A stretch of DNA of 44,912 bases from NCBI GenBank assembly GCA_937995865.1, contig CALKJA010000089.1, positions 1-44,912 of the forward strand, written 5' to 3'. A model generated the notes under the pieces. That model was not told the origin of the DNA. It was given only the letters and a program-made list of their open reading frames with translations, and searched no databases. A program made the translations under genes and the position numbers. How positions within the stretch are numbered: the first letter of the stretch is position 1; each line of letters starts with the position of its first letter. The stretch is from an uncultured Paracoccaceae bacterium (lineage in GTDB: Bacteria > Pseudomonadota > Alphaproteobacteria > Rhodobacterales > Rhodobacteraceae). Shown here piece by piece: positions 43,955 to 44,912 of the stretch.

Positions 43955-44709
43955 AGCGCGGCCTCCCTTTGAAGAATCCCGCGACCTATCAATTCAGGGA
44001 TTTGTGGGATAACGGCGTTTCCTAGCCCTTTAAGTCTGTCCATCCTCTGGGAAAACCCATCATCCCCTCTACGAATTGTGGGTTTAACTCCCCATCCCAA
44101 CACATCGAAAGGCTGATCTGCTTTCCAAGCATCTTGCGCCGGCGCACGGAACCCGAAGACGGGTTCCCTCTGTTCCGGTTGTCGCTTGCTGTTGGGGTAG
44201 GCAACAATCCAGACGCGCTCTCGGCGATGGGGAGCGCCCATGGTTGCCGCCGGTATGTTTTCCCACTCCGCATCATACCCGCACTCGGCCAAGTCTGCGA
44301 GTATTCGGCCAAACCATCCCCCTCGTTTCCCGCTAGGGCCACTAAGCAAGTTTGCGACGTTCTCCAGGATGACGTAGGAGGGTGAAAGCTCGCCAATAAG
44401 TCTAACGATTTCGGACCAAAGCCCTGATCTTGTGTCGACGCCCATTCCGGCTTGTCGCCCTGCGATTGATATGTCTTGGCAGGGGAACCCTCCTGTGATG
44501 ACGTCAATTTGTCCAATTCCGTCTTGGACCAAAGTCCTTGCTGTGAGTTCTCGCACGTCATGATAGCACTTCACCTCCGGCCAATGCTTTGCCAATACTT
44601 TTCTCGGATAATCTTCTATTTCACAGAAGGCCACGGTTTTAAAGCCACCAGCCCTTTCTAGGCCAAGGCTAAACCCTCCGATCCCGCTAAACAAATCAAG
44701 CACATTCAA
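43951..44709 (-). CDS. DNA (cytosine-5) methyltransferase
   Basis: 252 residues with all core motifs: I (NVLDLFSGIGGFSLGLERAG), IV with catalytic Cys (TGGFPCQDIS), VI (VILENVANLL), VIII (RRERVWIVA) and X (GLGNAVIPQIPELIGRGI). The target domain between VIII and X is short. It probably protects phage DNA from restriction or changes gene expression. The start is TTG 44709, overlapping the GapR stop, with AAGGAG eight bases before it. No restriction enzyme adjoins. Confidence 0.92.
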   Translation of the reverse strand: MNVLDLFSGIGGFSLGLERAGGFKTVAFCEIEDYPRKVLAKHWPEVKCYHDVRELTARTLVQDGIGQIDVITGGFPCQDISIAGRQAGMGVDTRSGLWSEIVRLIGELSPSYVILENVANLLSGPSGKRGGWFGRILADLAECGYDAEWENIPAATMGAPHRRERVWIVAYPNSKRQPEQREPVFGFRAPAQDAWKADQPFDVLGWGVKPTIRRGDDGFSQRMDRLKGLGNAVIPQIPELIGRGILQREAAL

Positions 44710-44912
44710 AGCGCGGCCTCCTTATACATCTCCAACACCGCTTCGAATTCGTCTCTGTCGTCAGCGCTCTGCTTGCGTAACTTGACGACCTCGCGGAACG
44801 GCTTAACCTGATAGCCGCGCGCCTTTAGCTCTGCTATGATTTCCTTCTGGTCCTCTTTAAGCGCGTCGATATCAGCCTGCACCCGCTCGTATCTCTCAAC
44901 GAATGAGCGGAT
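44706..44912 (-). CDS. gapR: GapR (DUF2312) family protein, second copy, cut by the window edge
   Basis: The last 68 residues of a GapR-like protein: IRSFVERYERVQADIDALKE, AELKARGYQVKPFREVVKLR, then DDRDEFEAVLEMYKEAAL. It differs clearly from the copy at 3551-3802. Its N-terminus lies beyond 44912. If the molecule is circular, the ATG on the minus strand at 11-9 (MTH) is one base out of frame with it, so a few bases may be missing at the junction. Confidence 0.85.
   Translation of the reverse strand: MRSFVERYERVQADIDALKEDQKEIIAELKARGYQVKPFREVVKLRKQSADDRDEFEAVLEMYKEAAL

Overview
The window looks like most or all of the genome of a short-tailed (podovirus-type) double-stranded DNA phage of an alphaproteobacterium. 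The phage assignment rests on a full packaging and morphogenesis cluster: small and large terminase, P22-type portal, scaffold, SU10/DUF5309-type major capsid protein, SU10-type adaptor, gp10-type tail protein, ejection proteins with a lytic transglycosylase, tail spike, GTA-type holin and GH108 endolysin. The alphaproteobacterial host is inferred from two GapR (DUF2312) homologues, a family centred on that class, and from a GTA-type 3-TM holin. No integrase, DNA polymerase, helicase or RNA polymerase is visible, so replication should use host machinery.

Layout. Positions 1-4212 are read leftwards: a short operon from the repressor (4212) through a GapR homologue to a terminator near 3200, then a second operon from 2607 down to the window edge with small hypotheticals, an adenine-type methyltransferase and a membrane protein. 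A divergent control region lies at 4213-4317. Positions 4318-11411 form the only rightward coding block: a DUF7666-like repeat protein, a lipoprotein, a recombination set (Rad52-like, NinB, Ref-like nuclease) and many small accessory genes. From 11368 to the right edge all recognised protein genes are leftward: tail spike and lysis genes (11368-14892), head genes and portal (15659-19942), ejection and tail genes (19993-28568), terminase (28630-30514), a dense set of small genes with one tRNA (30548-35261), a replication set (SSB, DnaA domain IV-like protein, two O/P-like proteins; 35344-36844), further accessory genes, and RusA, a C5 methyltransferase and a second GapR homologue at the right edge. 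Reading out of the left edge into the right edge would join collinear leftward genes ending at a strong terminator at 43317-43349, which suggests a circular or circularly permuted molecule.

The most striking feature is a pair of long, similar, apparently non-coding segments on the plus strand (about 2641-3096 and 41297-41741). Each ends in an intrinsic terminator and sits back to back with a copy of the same small leftward gene. Differences between the copies include paired compensatory changes that preserve stems, so I read them as two copies of a large structured RNA of about 450 nt that I cannot assign to a known family.

Other themes are a set of accessory genes present both in the rightward early block and, in the same order, in the leftward block at 41822-43219; a recurring 14-bp palindrome containing a -10 box in front of several virion genes; and three proteins built from short tandem repeats.
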